Shown here: in pieces, positions 8,114 to 17,939 of the stretch
Layout: the number at the start of each line of letters is the position of its first letter
How positions within the stretch are numbered: the stretch's first letter is position 1
Assembly (NCBI RefSeq): GCF_019249725.2
Contig: NZ_CP137559.1
Span: 1,735,501 to 1,799,500, forward strand
DNA from: Segatella hominis
GTDB taxonomy: Bacteria > Bacteroidota > Bacteroidia > Bacteroidales > Bacteroidaceae
Direction of reading: 5' to 3'
Length of the DNA: 64,000 nucleotides
Notes under the pieces: generated by a model
Told to the model about the DNA's origin: nothing
Database searches by the model: none
Seen by the model: the letters and a program-made list of their open reading frames with translations, nothing else
Made by a program: the position numbers and the translations under genes

Positions 8114-11100
8114 TTATTGCTCAATATCATTCAATATAGATACAGCTTGCTCTACACTCTTGATACCAGAAATACGCAAGTAGCGCTTGTTGCTTTTCTC
8201 TTTCAAGTTGCACATCCTCACATGTTTGGTTACATAATCCAACACCTTAGAGAACATGACACTCCTGTAAAAAGGACTCTGCACATTGCTCACAAACTGT
8301 AATTGAAGAACATTTTGCTTCAGCATCATCTTCTCGCATCCCATACGCTTGCCCAATCTACGCAGGGTGACCACATGCATCAGTTCTTCGGCCTCATGAG
8401 GCACAGGACCGAAACGGTCAATCAATCGCTTTTTATAAGCAGCCAGATCATCATCATTCTCTATACAATCCAACTCCCGATATAAAAGCATTCGTTCACT
8501 ACTACCAGGAACATACGAATCAGGGAAATACATCTCCAAGTCGCTCTCCACAGAACAGTCATCTACAAAGTCGTCACCCGTGAGCACCTTACCTTGATCC
8601 AAGTCTTCCTGATACAAATCATTGAATTCTTCATTCTTCAACTCGGTCACAGCCTGCGACAAGATCTTCTGATAGGTTTCATATCCCAAATCTTCCATGA
8701 AACCACTCTGTTCTGAACCCAACAAGTTACCTGCTCCACGAATATCTAAATCCTGCATGGCAAGATTAAATCCACTTCCCAAGTCACTGAAAGTTTCCAA
8801 AGCCTCCAAGCGTCTCCGAGCCTCAGTTGTAAGTACGCTTTTAGGGGGTGCCAACAAATAGCAAAACGCCTTTTTGTTACTTCTGCCAACTCGTCCTCTC
8901 ATCTGGTGCAGATCACTTAAGCCGAAATGATGCGCATCATTGATTATGATCGTATTGGCATTGGAAATATCGATACCATTTTCCACAATGGTTGTAGAAA
9001 GCAGCACATCATAGTCATAGTTGATAAAGCCCATGATAATCTTTTCCAACTCCTCAGGCTTCATCTGGCCATGTCCGATGACAACTCGACAATCAGGTAC
9101 ATGTTTCTCTATCAGGAGTTTAATCTCCTGAAGTTTAGAAATCCGATCATTGACAAAATACACCTGTCCATTACGACTCATTTCAAAATTGATGGCATCA
9201 GCAATCACTTCTGAAGAAAAACAGGTCAGCTCCGTATGGATCGGATAACGGTTAGGTGGCGGTGTACGCATGATACTCATATCTCTTGCTCCCATCAGCG
9301 AGAACTGGAGGGTACGAGGAATAGGCGTAGCACTCATGGTCAGCGTATCCACGTTGACCTTCATCTGGCGCAGTTTCTCCTTTGTACTTACTCCAAACTT
9401 CTGTTCCTCATCAATAATGAGCAAACCTAAATCTTTCCATACAACCGATTTGGAAATCAATTTATGCGTACCTATCAAAATGTCTATTTTACCATCCTTT
9501 AAGTCAGCCAAAATCTGTCGGGTTTCCTTTGCAGATCGGGCACGGCTCAAATATTCTACCCTCACAGGCATTCCCTCAAGACGCGACTTGAATGTCTGAT
9601 AATGCTGAAATGCCAAAACGGTAGTAGGAACCAGTACTGCCACCTGTTTACTGTCACAAGCAGCTTTAAAGGCCGCACGAATGGCTACCTCCGTTTTTCC
9701 GAAGCCAACATCTCCACACACCAGTCTGTCCATAGGGCGGGAACTTTCCATATCAGCCTTCACCTCCATGGTAGCCTTATTCTGGTCAGGCGTATCTTCA
9801 TAGAGGAAAGACGCCTCCAACTCATGCTGCAAATATCCATCCAGACTAAAAGCATAGCCCTTTTCACGACGACGCTTAGCATACAACTTAATCAGGTCGC
9901 GTGCTATATCCTTGATACGTTTCTTTGCCTTTTCCTTCATCCTATCCCAGGCACCAGTACCTAAGGTAGAAAGACGAGGAGGTTCACCGGTATCGGCACT
10001 TCTATATTTGCTGATTTTATAGAGCGAATGGATAGAAACATCCACTTTATCGTTATTCTTATAGACGATGCGTATCATTTCCTGATAGCTTTCACCAGTA
10101 GGAACACGAACCAAGCCGCCAAACTTACCGATTCCAAAATCCACATGTACGATAAAGTCGCCCGGTTCCATTTCCTGCAACTCTTTCATCGTAAGCGCCA
10201 TTTTACCAGCACGAGCAGAATCAGAACGCAAATTGTATTTATGAAAACGGTCAAAAATCTGATGATCTGTAAAGAAACAGCATTTTTTGTCAGAATCCAC
10301 AAACCCTTCGTGAATGGTTTTATCTACAGGAACAAAAGAAATCTGATAACGTTGCAAATCTTCACTATCAAAAATATCCTTCAATCTTTGCTGCTGTTTC
10401 TGACTGTCAGCTAAAATATATAAAGTATATTTCTGAAGAAGATAATCCTCAAGAGTTTTAGCCAACAACTCAAAATTCTTATGGAATAAAGGTTGTGGCT
10501 GGATATTAAAATGAATGCAAGCAGAAGACTTACCTTCTCCCTCCAAAGCATTTGGATTTTTATCCACATGCCCCATTTCTATGCGCACTCTTTCCGCCAA
10601 TCCCTCTTTCAACTGAGTCGTAGTACAGAGATTCAACTCTTTCTTCATCCGCTGTCTGATTTGCTCAGCCTCCATTTCTGTAGCCCCTTCCAGCTGTTCA
10701 GTCAAACTTTGAGCCGAGAAACCATCATGATAAATCTGTTCGATACGATCATGAAAAAAGACGAAATCCTTCATGACAACAATTGTATCCTCACCCAAAA
10801 AAGAAAATATCGGTTGTTTTTCACTTTCAAGAGAAGATAATTCAGGCACGATTTCTATACATTCCCTCTTGACTTTCGACAACTGACTTTCCACATCGAA
10901 GGTACGGATGGAATCGATCTCATCTCCGAAGAAATCTATACGGAAAGGAAATTCGCAGCTATAAGAATATACATCCAGGATACTACCACGGACAGCAAAT
11001 TGTCCTGGTTCATAAACATAATCAGTCTCCTCAAAGCCAAAATCTCTCAGCGTATGCACAATATTGCTCAAGGCAATCTCTTGAGAAACAGAAAGTTTAA

Positions 11101-11527
11101 GTATGCGCTCATCCAGTTTCTTTTTGGTAACAACCAATTCTGCCAAGGCATCAGGATAAGAAACTATAAATAAATTTCTATTTTGCGATAAACGGGCCAA
11201 GACTTCCGTTCGAAGGATTTCATTGGCAGCATCTTTTTGTCCATACTTGATGGCACGACGATAGCTGGAAGGAAAGAAAAAAACATTTTCCTGTCCCATC
11301 ATTTGTGTCAGGTCGTGATAAAAATAGCCAGCCTCATCAGCATCATCCAGAACAAAAAGTACGGTTTTTCCTAATTGTTGATATACAGACGCAAAAAAGA
11401 TTGGTGCAGAAGAACACACCAATCCCTTTAGGGAAATCATTTTGATCTGTTTTTTCCCCAATAAATCCAAAAGGGCCTTCGTCTGTGACGAACGCCCGTA
11501 AATATTTTCAATCTCTTGTATGGTCAC
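8114..11527 (-). CDS. mfd: transcription-repair coupling factor
   Basis: The 1137-residue Mfd removes RNA polymerase stalled at lesions and recruits UvrA. The order is: UvrB-like N-terminal region (1-300); RNA-polymerase-interacting domain with GDFIVHVDFGIGKFGG around 480; RecG-like translocase with Walker A GDVGFGKTE, DEEQ box and SATPIPRTL (the family usually has TATPIPRTL); helicase motifs through QMRGRVGRS; and a C-terminal D7 domain. Length is normal. Its start is 5 bp after the stop of the glycosyltransferase at 11533, so the two form one transcription unit. Confidence 0.97.
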   Translation of the reverse strand: MTIQEIENIYGRSSQTKALLDLLGKKQIKMISLKGLVCSSAPIFFASVYQQLGKTVLFVLDDADEAGYFYHDLTQMMGQENVFFFPSSYRRAIKYGQKDAANEILRTEVLARLSQNRNLFIVSYPDALAELVVTKKKLDERILKLSVSQEIALSNIVHTLRDFGFEETDYVYEPGQFAVRGSILDVYSYSCEFPFRIDFFGDEIDSIRTFDVESQLSKVKRECIEIVPELSSLESEKQPIFSFLGEDTIVVMKDFVFFHDRIEQIYHDGFSAQSLTEQLEGATEMEAEQIRQRMKKELNLCTTTQLKEGLAERVRIEMGHVDKNPNALEGEGKSSACIHFNIQPQPLFHKNFELLAKTLEDYLLQKYTLYILADSQKQQQRLKDIFDSEDLQRYQISFVPVDKTIHEGFVDSDKKCCFFTDHQIFDRFHKYNLRSDSARAGKMALTMKELQEMEPGDFIVHVDFGIGKFGGLVRVPTGESYQEMIRIVYKNNDKVDVSIHSLYKISKYRSADTGEPPRLSTLGTGAWDRMKEKAKKRIKDIARDLIKLYAKRRREKGYAFSLDGYLQHELEASFLYEDTPDQNKATMEVKADMESSRPMDRLVCGDVGFGKTEVAIRAAFKAACDSKQVAVLVPTTVLAFQHYQTFKSRLEGMPVRVEYLSRARSAKETRQILADLKDGKIDILIGTHKLISKSVVWKDLGLLIIDEEQKFGVSTKEKLRQMKVNVDTLTMSATPIPRTLQFSLMGARDMSIMRTPPPNRYPIHTELTCFSSEVIADAINFEMSRNGQVYFVNDRISKLQEIKLLIEKHVPDCRVVIGHGQMKPEELEKIIMGFINYDYDVLLSTTIVENGIDISNANTIIINDAHHFGLSDLHQMRGRVGRSNKKAFCYLLAPPKSVLTTEARRRLEALETFSDLGSGFNLAMQDLDIRGAGNLLGSEQSGFMEDLGYETYQKILSQAVTELKNEEFNDLYQEDLDQGKVLTGDDFVDDCSVESDLEMYFPDSYVPGSSERMLLYRELDCIENDDDLAAYKKRLIDRFGPVPHEAEELMHVVTLRRLGKRMGCEKMMLKQNVLQLQFVSNVQSPFYRSVMFSKVLDYVTKHVRMCNLKEKSNKRYLRISGIKSVEQAVSILNDIEQ

Positions 11528-11532
11528 GCTTT

Positions 11533-12276
11533 TTAGTTTTTCTTAGGATACTTCTTAAACCATCCATCCAAGCGAAGACGCATTACACCAAAGAAAGCCT
11601 CTCCAAAGATACCTCCATTCATCTTGCTCACACCCTCGCGACGGTTGACGAAGATAACAGGTACCTCTTTGATTTTAAATCCTATCTTATGAGAAGTGAA
11701 CTTCATCTCGATTTGGAAAGCATATCCTTTGAAACGAATTTTATCCAATTCGATGGTTTCCAACACCTTGCGACGATAGCAAACGAATCCTGCCGTTGTA
11801 TCATGCACCTTGAATCCAGTAACCAGACGAACATACTTGGACGCAAAATAACTCATAAGGACACGACCGATTGGCCAATTAACCACATTGACGCCCGAAA
11901 CATAGCGAGAACCTACTGCAACATCATACCCTTCATCATGAGTAGCAGCATAAAGACGTGGCAAATCATTAGGATCATGACTAAAGTCAGCATCCATTTC
12001 AAAGATAAAATCATATCCCTGTTGGAGCGCCCACTTAAAACCTGTGATATAAGCAGTACCTAAGCCTAATTTACCGGAACGCTCCAAGAGGTAAAGACGG
12101 TCCTTAAACTCACCCGCCATCAGATTCTTGACAATAGCAGCCGTACCATCAGGACTTCCATCGTCAATCACAAGAATATCAAATTGCTTTTCGAGCCCGA
12201 AGACAGCCCGAATGATCTTCTCTATGTTTTCCTTCTCATTATAAGTAGGAATGATTACTATGCTATCGCTCTTCAT
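11533..12276 (-). CDS. polyprenol-phosphate mannosyltransferase-like GT2 glycosyltransferase
   Basis: The 247-residue family-2 glycosyltransferase resembles dolichyl-phosphate mannose synthase. It has the nucleotide-sugar site IIPTYNEKENI and VIDDGSPDGT, the metal motif DADFSHDP, and the acceptor-side segment GSRYVSG. It would move mannose (or a similar sugar) from GDP-sugar to a polyprenyl phosphate at the inner membrane, feeding O-mannosylation or glycolipid synthesis. There is no membrane domain, as in short DPM1-type enzymes. It precedes mfd by 5 bp and has its own -7 element at 12328-12336. Confidence 0.9.
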   Translation of the reverse strand: MKSDSIVIIPTYNEKENIEKIIRAVFGLEKQFDILVIDDGSPDGTAAIVKNLMAGEFKDRLYLLERSGKLGLGTAYITGFKWALQQGYDFIFEMDADFSHDPNDLPRLYAATHDEGYDVAVGSRYVSGVNVVNWPIGRVLMSYFASKYVRLVTGFKVHDTTAGFVCYRRKVLETIELDKIRFKGYAFQIEMKFTSHKIGFKIKEVPVIFVNRREGVSKMNGGIFGEAFFGVMRLRLDGWFKKYPKKN

Positions 12277-12327
12277 AATAGTTTTTATTAATCAAGTACC
12301 AATAATTCTTATAGTTAAATATGATAT

Positions 12328-12336
12328 GCAAAGATA
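12328..12336 (-). promoter_or_regulatory. -7 element of the GT2-mfd operon
   Basis: The minus strand reads TATCTTTGC, 50-60 bp before the GT2 start codon. A matching -33 TTTG is not obvious. It lies in the 104-bp gap behind plsC, so it likely starts a separate transcript. Confidence 0.5.
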
Positions 12337-12380
12337 CGACTTTTATCACAATTCCACTATATTTTTGATTATTTTTTCAT

Positions 12381-13139
12381 TTATTGGTCAGGATTTTCTA
12401 CAAAACCCTGATATTCCTTGTCTAAACCATTCATAATTGCCTCATAACTCTCCGTCATCTGATGCTTAATATTGTCAGCACCTCTGCCTATAGGAGCTAT
12501 TGGCTTATGTATAGTCAACTTCAACGGATGCCAAAACACCCAAAAAATATCTTTCATACGCGGCTTCACCTGGAAACTGCCATTGATGGTAAGAGGACAA
12601 ACAGGCAACTGCAGTTCGTCTGCCAACATAAAAGCACCTCGACGGAAAACACCCATATGACCGGTAAAAGTTCTGGCACCTTCAGGGAACACCACCAGCG
12701 ACATTCCCTCCTTGAGTTCTTCACGAGCCTTGTCATAGGAAGCACGGATTTTGGAAGGTCCGCTTTTATCTACGAAGATATGATGAGCATACTCGCAAGC
12801 CACTCCTACCAAAGGAATCTTACGAAGACCTTTCTTCATCATCCACTTGAAATTACGTCCCAAAAAACCATATATCAGGAAAATATCAAAGGCTCCCTGA
12901 TGATTGGCTACAAAAACGTAGCTCTGCTTTTTCTCCAAATTTTCACGTCCTTCTACCTTTACAGGCAACAGGAGAATACGTATCCACAACTGTGACCAGA
13001 TCTTACCAGGATAATATCCCCAGAAATGCCCATTACCTAACATACACCCCACAACTGTTGTAATACTCGTAATAATACTTGCCAATACCAAGATAGGCAA
13101 GCACACCAATAATTGGTATAAACGATATAAATATTTCAT
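12381..13139 (-). CDS. plsC: 1-acyl-sn-glycerol-3-phosphate acyltransferase
   Basis: This 252-residue membrane-bound acyltransferase acylates lysophosphatidic acid to phosphatidic acid in phospholipid synthesis. The catalytic HX4D motif is H80-D85 (NHQGAFD), the substrate motif FPEGAR is at 151-156, and the N-terminus (about 8-33) is a membrane segment. Length matches PlsC. It is the last gene of the operon from 17417 downwards, 45 bp after the metallophosphoesterase. Confidence 0.93.
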   Translation of the reverse strand: MKYLYRLYQLLVCLPILVLASIITSITTVVGCMLGNGHFWGYYPGKIWSQLWIRILLLPVKVEGRENLEKKQSYVFVANHQGAFDIFLIYGFLGRNFKWMMKKGLRKIPLVGVACEYAHHIFVDKSGPSKIRASYDKAREELKEGMSLVVFPEGARTFTGHMGVFRRGAFMLADELQLPVCPLTINGSFQVKPRMKDIFWVFWHPLKLTIHKPIAPIGRGADNIKHQMTESYEAIMNGLDKEYQGFVENPDQ

Positions 13140-13184
13140 AATCTCAATATTTTCTACGCTGATAATACTTTTATATGGTAATTC

Positions 13185-14366
13185 TTATTTTCTTTTTAAT
13201 GTGACAACTACAATCTCGGCGGTAGCTCCTATACGGATAGGAATCACGCCACCCAATCCGGCAGTCGTAAAGAGCTGGCAACCTTCACGCTCATACAAAC
13301 CATAGTCATAACTGGCAAACATGGTTGGCCGGATGCCCAAGACCTCAACTTGTCCTGCATGAGTATGACCGCTGAATGTCAATTGCGGTGCCATTAAAAC
13401 CGTATCTTTAGATCCATACACCTCATTAATTTTGGAAGGAACCATATCTTTCCACTGCGTTGGTATATGCTGGAGCATCAAGATAAAATTTCCCGGTTTG
13501 ATGGATGCAAGTGATTTCGCCACACTTGTCCGCTTCGGTTTATCATAATTTTCCGTTCCAGCTATATAGATGGAATCCTGTCCTCTATACACCACCCGAT
13601 GTTCATTATTCAGCAGTTGCCATCCTAAACTTCGCTCAAAATCCTGTACCCTTTTCTCTATTTCAACCTGTTCATCAGGATCTGCATCAACATAATAACT
13701 ATAATCGTGATTGCCCAAGATACTATAAACTCCATCCTTTGCTTTCAACGAACGAAGCACCTGATAATAAGGTACTAATTCTGAAGGATGTGCATTTTGC
13801 AAATCACCCGTAAAGCAAATCATGTCAGGATGCTGTGCCTGAATGCTGTCAATATCCCGCTGGGGAATATCCGACCTCCAACCATAAAAGGAACCGAGAT
13901 GGAAATCACTAAACAGGACAATTCTATACCCATCGAAGTTCTTTGGCAAATCAGACAGATATATGGTGACTTGTTTCACTTCCAGTTTACGGAAGCCTAA
14001 AGTAAATCCATAGACAAACGTCACGAAAGCCACAATAGCCAAAACGAGTCCAACCGTTCGTCCCCAATTCTTCTCTAAATGAAAATATCTTTTGCAGCAC
14101 CATCCTAAGGAACTGCAGAAAGCAAAGACAAACTCCGGCACAGCACAGACCGCCATCAGAGCGAACCAGATATCAACCAGCAAGGGATTTTTCGGTACAA
14201 AGTTCGGCAGAAAAGCCAAATATACACTATATCCCAAAACTATCATAGCAGGAATCCACAACAGAAACCTTTTTCTACCAGTTACCTTCTGGAATTCAGT
14301 CTTGAATATCCATAAATAAGGCAACACAATACCCAATATAATGGGTATAAGTATTCTATATATCAT
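13185..14366 (-). CDS. membrane-anchored metallophosphoesterase (YkuE/YaeI-like)
   Basis: The 393 residues contain about four N-terminal transmembrane helices (to about residue 135) and a calcineurin-like phosphoesterase domain. The metal ligands can be followed through FSDFHLGS, CFTGDLQN, LGNHDYSY and FSGHTHAGQV. Relatives act on lipid-linked or nucleotide phosphates at the membrane; the substrate here is unknown. The start overlaps the stop of the preceding gene by 4 bp (ATGA), so translation is coupled. Confidence 0.9.
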   Translation of the reverse strand: MIYRILIPIILGIVLPYLWIFKTEFQKVTGRKRFLLWIPAMIVLGYSVYLAFLPNFVPKNPLLVDIWFALMAVCAVPEFVFAFCSSLGWCCKRYFHLEKNWGRTVGLVLAIVAFVTFVYGFTLGFRKLEVKQVTIYLSDLPKNFDGYRIVLFSDFHLGSFYGWRSDIPQRDIDSIQAQHPDMICFTGDLQNAHPSELVPYYQVLRSLKAKDGVYSILGNHDYSYYVDADPDEQVEIEKRVQDFERSLGWQLLNNEHRVVYRGQDSIYIAGTENYDKPKRTSVAKSLASIKPGNFILMLQHIPTQWKDMVPSKINEVYGSKDTVLMAPQLTFSGHTHAGQVEVLGIRPTMFASYDYGLYEREGCQLFTTAGLGGVIPIRIGATAEIVVVTLKRK

Positions 14367-15223
14367 TTTTTCATCAAACTTGATTGCAAGAATCGCCGCA
14401 TGAGTTCCACTGGAATACCACGTCTATTTGCATAATCTCTCAACTGATCCTCCCCTATCTTTCCCAGTTCAAAATAATGTGCCTTGGGATGAGAAAACAT
14501 CAACCCCGACACACTGGCATGGGGCGTCATCATACCACTTTCAGTAAGTCTGATACCAATCTCTTTCATCCCAAGAATTTCATCCAGGATAAAATTGATA
14601 CTGGTATCCGGCATAGAAGGATAGCCCACTGCAGGGCGAATACCCTGATAGTCCTCTCGAAGAAGCTGCGCCATCGTCAACTTTTCATCTGCAGCATATC
14701 CCCAAAAAGTAGTTCTAACTTCCTGATGCATACGCTCAGCTGTGGCTTCTGCCAACCGGTCACTAAGCGTTTGTGCCAACATCGACTGATAATCATCATG
14801 ACGATACAACTCCACAATTTCCGCATCAACCGTAGCACAAAAGATACCCAAGCAATCCGTCTTTTCCATATAGATGGGGCGCAAGAAATCTGACAGACAC
14901 AAATTAGGTTGCCCATCCGCAGAAACCTTTTGCTGACGGAGCATGGGAATACGAACCTCCGAGCGAATAGTCTGACCGTTGATTTGATCATTCAAATCAT
15001 CGATTAAGACGATATCATCCCCATCACTACAGGCTTTCATCAATCGAAACAAAGCATGAGTATGATATTTACCATACCAAGACTTCAACATCAGAAGCGC
15101 CTCCTGTTTCATTTTTTCTTTTTCGCCTGCAGGCTTACCACTCAGTCCCCAAGCATGAAAGAAATAGAGCCAATTGATATACGGTACTATATCCGCAATA
15201 TCGTATGTCAAAACCTTTCTCAA
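14363..15223 (-). CDS. free-standing MetH activation-domain protein
   Basis: The 286 residues match the C-terminal AdoMet-binding reactivation domain of cobalamin-dependent methionine synthase: FWGYAADE at 173-180, RPAVGYPSMPD at 196-206, and LTESGMMTPHASVSG plus FSHPKAHYFELGKI after 226. In MetH this domain remethylates oxidised cob(II)alamin using AdoMet. Here it is a separate polypeptide with no homocysteine, folate or B12-binding modules. It could reactivate a shortened MetH elsewhere in the genome, or serve another corrinoid protein. It lies 11 bp behind pyrC and overlaps the phosphoesterase gene. Confidence 0.85.
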   Translation of the reverse strand: MRKVLTYDIADIVPYINWLYFFHAWGLSGKPAGEKEKMKQEALLMLKSWYGKYHTHALFRLMKACSDGDDIVLIDDLNDQINGQTIRSEVRIPMLRQQKVSADGQPNLCLSDFLRPIYMEKTDCLGIFCATVDAEIVELYRHDDYQSMLAQTLSDRLAEATAERMHQEVRTTFWGYAADEKLTMAQLLREDYQGIRPAVGYPSMPDTSINFILDEILGMKEIGIRLTESGMMTPHASVSGLMFSHPKAHYFELGKIGEDQLRDYANRRGIPVELMRRFLQSSLMKK

Positions 15224-15234
15224 AATCTTAGAAT

Positions 15235-16572
15235 TTATGATTTTCTAAAAGTAAGTTCTTCGCCACGATAAGCCTCGTCAAACTCTCCCTTATTATATAT
15301 AAGGTGTCCATTACAGATCGTTTGCTCCACTTGCCATTGGTATTCATGTCCTTCCATAGGACTCCACCCGCATTTACTTTGGATGATTTCTTTCTGAACA
15401 GTCCAAGCAGTATGAGGGCGAACAATAACAATATCGGCCTGATAGCCCGGGCGCAAAAAGCCACGTTTGTCCACTTGAAAGAGTTTGGCAGGATGATGAG
15501 ACATCACCTCTACCATTCTTTCAATAGAAAGAACACCTTCGTCCACCAATTCCAACATACTTACCAACGAGAATTGCACCATCGGCATACCCGAAGCAGC
15601 CTTGGCACAACCGCCCTGCTTGTCTTTCCATTCATGAGGAGCATGATCAGTGCCAACAACCGAAATTCGCCCATCAGCCAAAGCCTCACGTAATGCCTGC
15701 CTATCTTTCACTGTCTTAATAGCAGGATTACATTTGATGAAAGCTTTCTTGTCTGCATAATCCTCATCCGAGAAATAAAGATGCGCAATGACAGCTTCAC
15801 CCGTAATATTCTCATCTTTTCCGAAGAATTCAAGTTCACGAGCGGTAGTCACATGCGCAATATGCAGATGAGCCCCAGACTCCTTTGCCAATTTAACAGC
15901 CAGACTACTACTTTCGTAACAAGCCTCTACACTACGGATTTCCGGATGGAATTTCACATCAGGATCTTCACCATATTTTTTCTGATAGGCAGCCATATTG
16001 CGATTGATGATGTCAGTATCCTCGCAATGAGTCATCACAGGCAGTCCCAAATTCTTGGCTTTAACAAATATCTGTTGCAAAGACTCATACTTATCCACCA
16101 GCATATTGCCCGTGCTGGAACCCATAAAGAGTTTAATACCCGGAATACGATGAACATCCAATCTATCAAATGAATCTACATTATCATTGGTTGCACCAAA
16201 AAAGAAACTATAGTTAACATGACTTTTCTGAGCACCTAATGCAAACTTATCCTCCAAAGCCTCCAAAGTCGTAGTTTGAGGATTGGTATTAGGCATTTCG
16301 AAGTAAGAAGTCACACCACCAAAGGCGGCAGCTCTACTCTCGCTCTCAATATCAGCCTTACGTGTCAAACCCGGTTCACGGAAATGCACATGATCATCTA
16401 TCACACCAGGCAAAACAAAACACCCCGAGGCATCAATGACTTGATCATAGATTCCACGAGGTGCCTTACCTTCATATATTTTTTCAATTTGTTCACCATT
16501 GACAACAAGGTCGCCCAAGAAAGAGCGTCCTTCATTGACAATAGTTCCGTTTTTTATTAATGTTCTCATCAT
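15235..16572 (-). CDS. pyrC: dihydroorotase (type I, AllB/PyrC-like)
   Basis: The 445-residue amidohydrolase closes carbamoyl-aspartate to dihydroorotate, third step of pyrimidine synthesis. Metal ligands H61 and H63 lie in DDHVHFREPG, the substrate segment is MPNTNPQTT, and the late Asp is in GTDHAPHEW. The long form (about 445 rather than 345 residues) is usual in Bacteroidota. An alternative start one codon downstream is possible (MMRT). It sits second in the operon, 11 bp after the DUF4369 lipoprotein gene. Confidence 0.94.
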   Translation of the reverse strand: MMRTLIKNGTIVNEGRSFLGDLVVNGEQIEKIYEGKAPRGIYDQVIDASGCFVLPGVIDDHVHFREPGLTRKADIESESRAAAFGGVTSYFEMPNTNPQTTTLEALEDKFALGAQKSHVNYSFFFGATNDNVDSFDRLDVHRIPGIKLFMGSSTGNMLVDKYESLQQIFVKAKNLGLPVMTHCEDTDIINRNMAAYQKKYGEDPDVKFHPEIRSVEACYESSSLAVKLAKESGAHLHIAHVTTARELEFFGKDENITGEAVIAHLYFSDEDYADKKAFIKCNPAIKTVKDRQALREALADGRISVVGTDHAPHEWKDKQGGCAKAASGMPMVQFSLVSMLELVDEGVLSIERMVEVMSHHPAKLFQVDKRGFLRPGYQADIVIVRPHTAWTVQKEIIQSKCGWSPMEGHEYQWQVEQTICNGHLIYNKGEFDEAYRGEELTFRKS

Positions 16573-16583
16573 AATTCTACAGA

Positions 16584-17417
16584 TTAATTACCGAAGCCAT
16601 TACCTTCCGCAGCCTGATTCTCCGGAATAGTAGGTTTAGCCAGATCATTAGCAGTTGGAGCAGGAGCTGCATTCGGATCCACTTGAGGTGCTTGCATTGC
16701 AGAAGCATCCTGTCCTGCATCTCTTGTACCATTCATAATCTGCTCATTTTCCTGAGCCTTCTGATAATAATCCTTCACGTATGGATCATTCTTGAAATGC
16801 TCAGTAGCCTTACTCATGATATCCTCAATCCAAGGAGAAAGCATCGGGTATTGATTTCTCATGGTAACCATGAAGAATACTCCAGGGCCCAAGACATTAT
16901 CAAAATTCTCGGTCACGAAAGAAGTGACCAGTTTATCTTCCTGATCAGCCAACCGAATAGCTTCCTCATTCAGTTTTCTTGTTACCATCTCCATATCACT
17001 ACCATTCATGATAGCCTGGTCATGCTTATGCACCAATTCCATCTGCTGGTTCTGCAACTGCTGGTATTTCTTGAAGAACTTAAACAGTTTATCATTCAAA
17101 GGAGTGCCGCTAACTATCTGTTGAGCATCATCTAATTTCACATTAATGTCACCGCTCTCCAGCACCAATGGGAGGACAGCCTCATCATCCATGAAAATAT
17201 TAGCCATTCTCACAGAATCCAAATTTCCGTCAAAATGGAATTGACCATGCACAACATCACAGGAATCAATATTTTTAAAATCATTGTTTTTCAGGATTTT
17301 CAGGTATAGCATCCTTCCATCCAATGTACTCACATTAGACGTACCTTGGATATTGTAGCTATTGGCACACGATGTCATTGCCAACAAGGTGATAAATGCA
17401 TAAAGTATCTTATTCAT
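16584..17417 (-). CDS. DUF4369-domain lipoprotein
   Basis: I start at ATG 17415-17417 because it gives a clean lipoprotein signal (MNKILYAFITLLAMTSCANS); the longer frame adds 11 residues lacking signal character. After the lipobox comes a DUF4369-like beta domain (about 25-125), then a Gln/Glu-rich helical region with Met-rich segments and a low-complexity Pro/Ala/Asn tail. In Bacteroidota this domain often precedes a thioredoxin fold, but I see no CxxC here. It is first gene of the pyrC operon, with TACTTTTG (17440-17447, minus) as a possible -7 element. Confidence 0.8.
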   Translation of the reverse strand: MNKILYAFITLLAMTSCANSYNIQGTSNVSTLDGRMLYLKILKNNDFKNIDSCDVVHGQFHFDGNLDSVRMANIFMDDEAVLPLVLESGDINVKLDDAQQIVSGTPLNDKLFKFFKKYQQLQNQQMELVHKHDQAIMNGSDMEMVTRKLNEEAIRLADQEDKLVTSFVTENFDNVLGPGVFFMVTMRNQYPMLSPWIEDIMSKATEHFKNDPYVKDYYQKAQENEQIMNGTRDAGQDASAMQAPQVDPNAAPAPTANDLAKPTIPENQAAEGNGFGN

Positions 17418-17522
17418 AATCTGTCTGTATTTCGGGTAACAAAAGTACAATCTTAAATTGAAGTACGGAAATAAATTTATGCTATTTAATTGAATATCGT
17501 CTGTATTTAGTATTTTTTGGCA

Positions 17523-17939
17523 TTATTCCTTCTCCAGTTCACGGGAAATACGATGTGTCGTATATAATTCCAACAAAGCTGCGATAAGCAGCAGAAGCAC
17601 CCACTTATTATAAAAGTAGGTGATATACGTCTCATAGTTGGAAAACCAATTACGGGCAAAAGCATATACCGTATCAACCATAGAAATGCCCGACAATATA
17701 AAACAAATATCCGCCATTGCCTGTATGCGCTTCAGACGATGAATGACAAACGATTTTCCTTCGTATAACTGCATGGCTTGTATCACACTAAAAAGCACCG
17801 TACCTACTAAGAACACCCAACAGGTATAAAGCAACATTTTAGGATAGATAAATCCAAACGCATAGCAACCTGCACCGACAACCATCAGCACGCCACCCAA
17901 GAGGAATATGGCACTCTGAATTTTACTCAACTGTTTCAT
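17523..17939 (-). CDS. small integral membrane protein, unknown
   Basis: The 138 residues contain about four hydrophobic helices (roughly 10-29, 34-52, 72-90 and 112-128) and a charged C-terminus (ISRELEKE). No motif or domain is recognised. Its start lies inside the last 17 bp of the FtsB/DivIC-like gene, so the two are co-transcribed and probably translationally coupled. That pairing hints at a cell-envelope or division-linked role, which is an inference only. Confidence 0.75.
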   Translation of the reverse strand: MKQLSKIQSAIFLLGGVLMVVGAGCYAFGFIYPKMLLYTCWVFLVGTVLFSVIQAMQLYEGKSFVIHRLKRIQAMADICFILSGISMVDTVYAFARNWFSNYETYITYFYNKWVLLLLIAALLELYTTHRISRELEKE

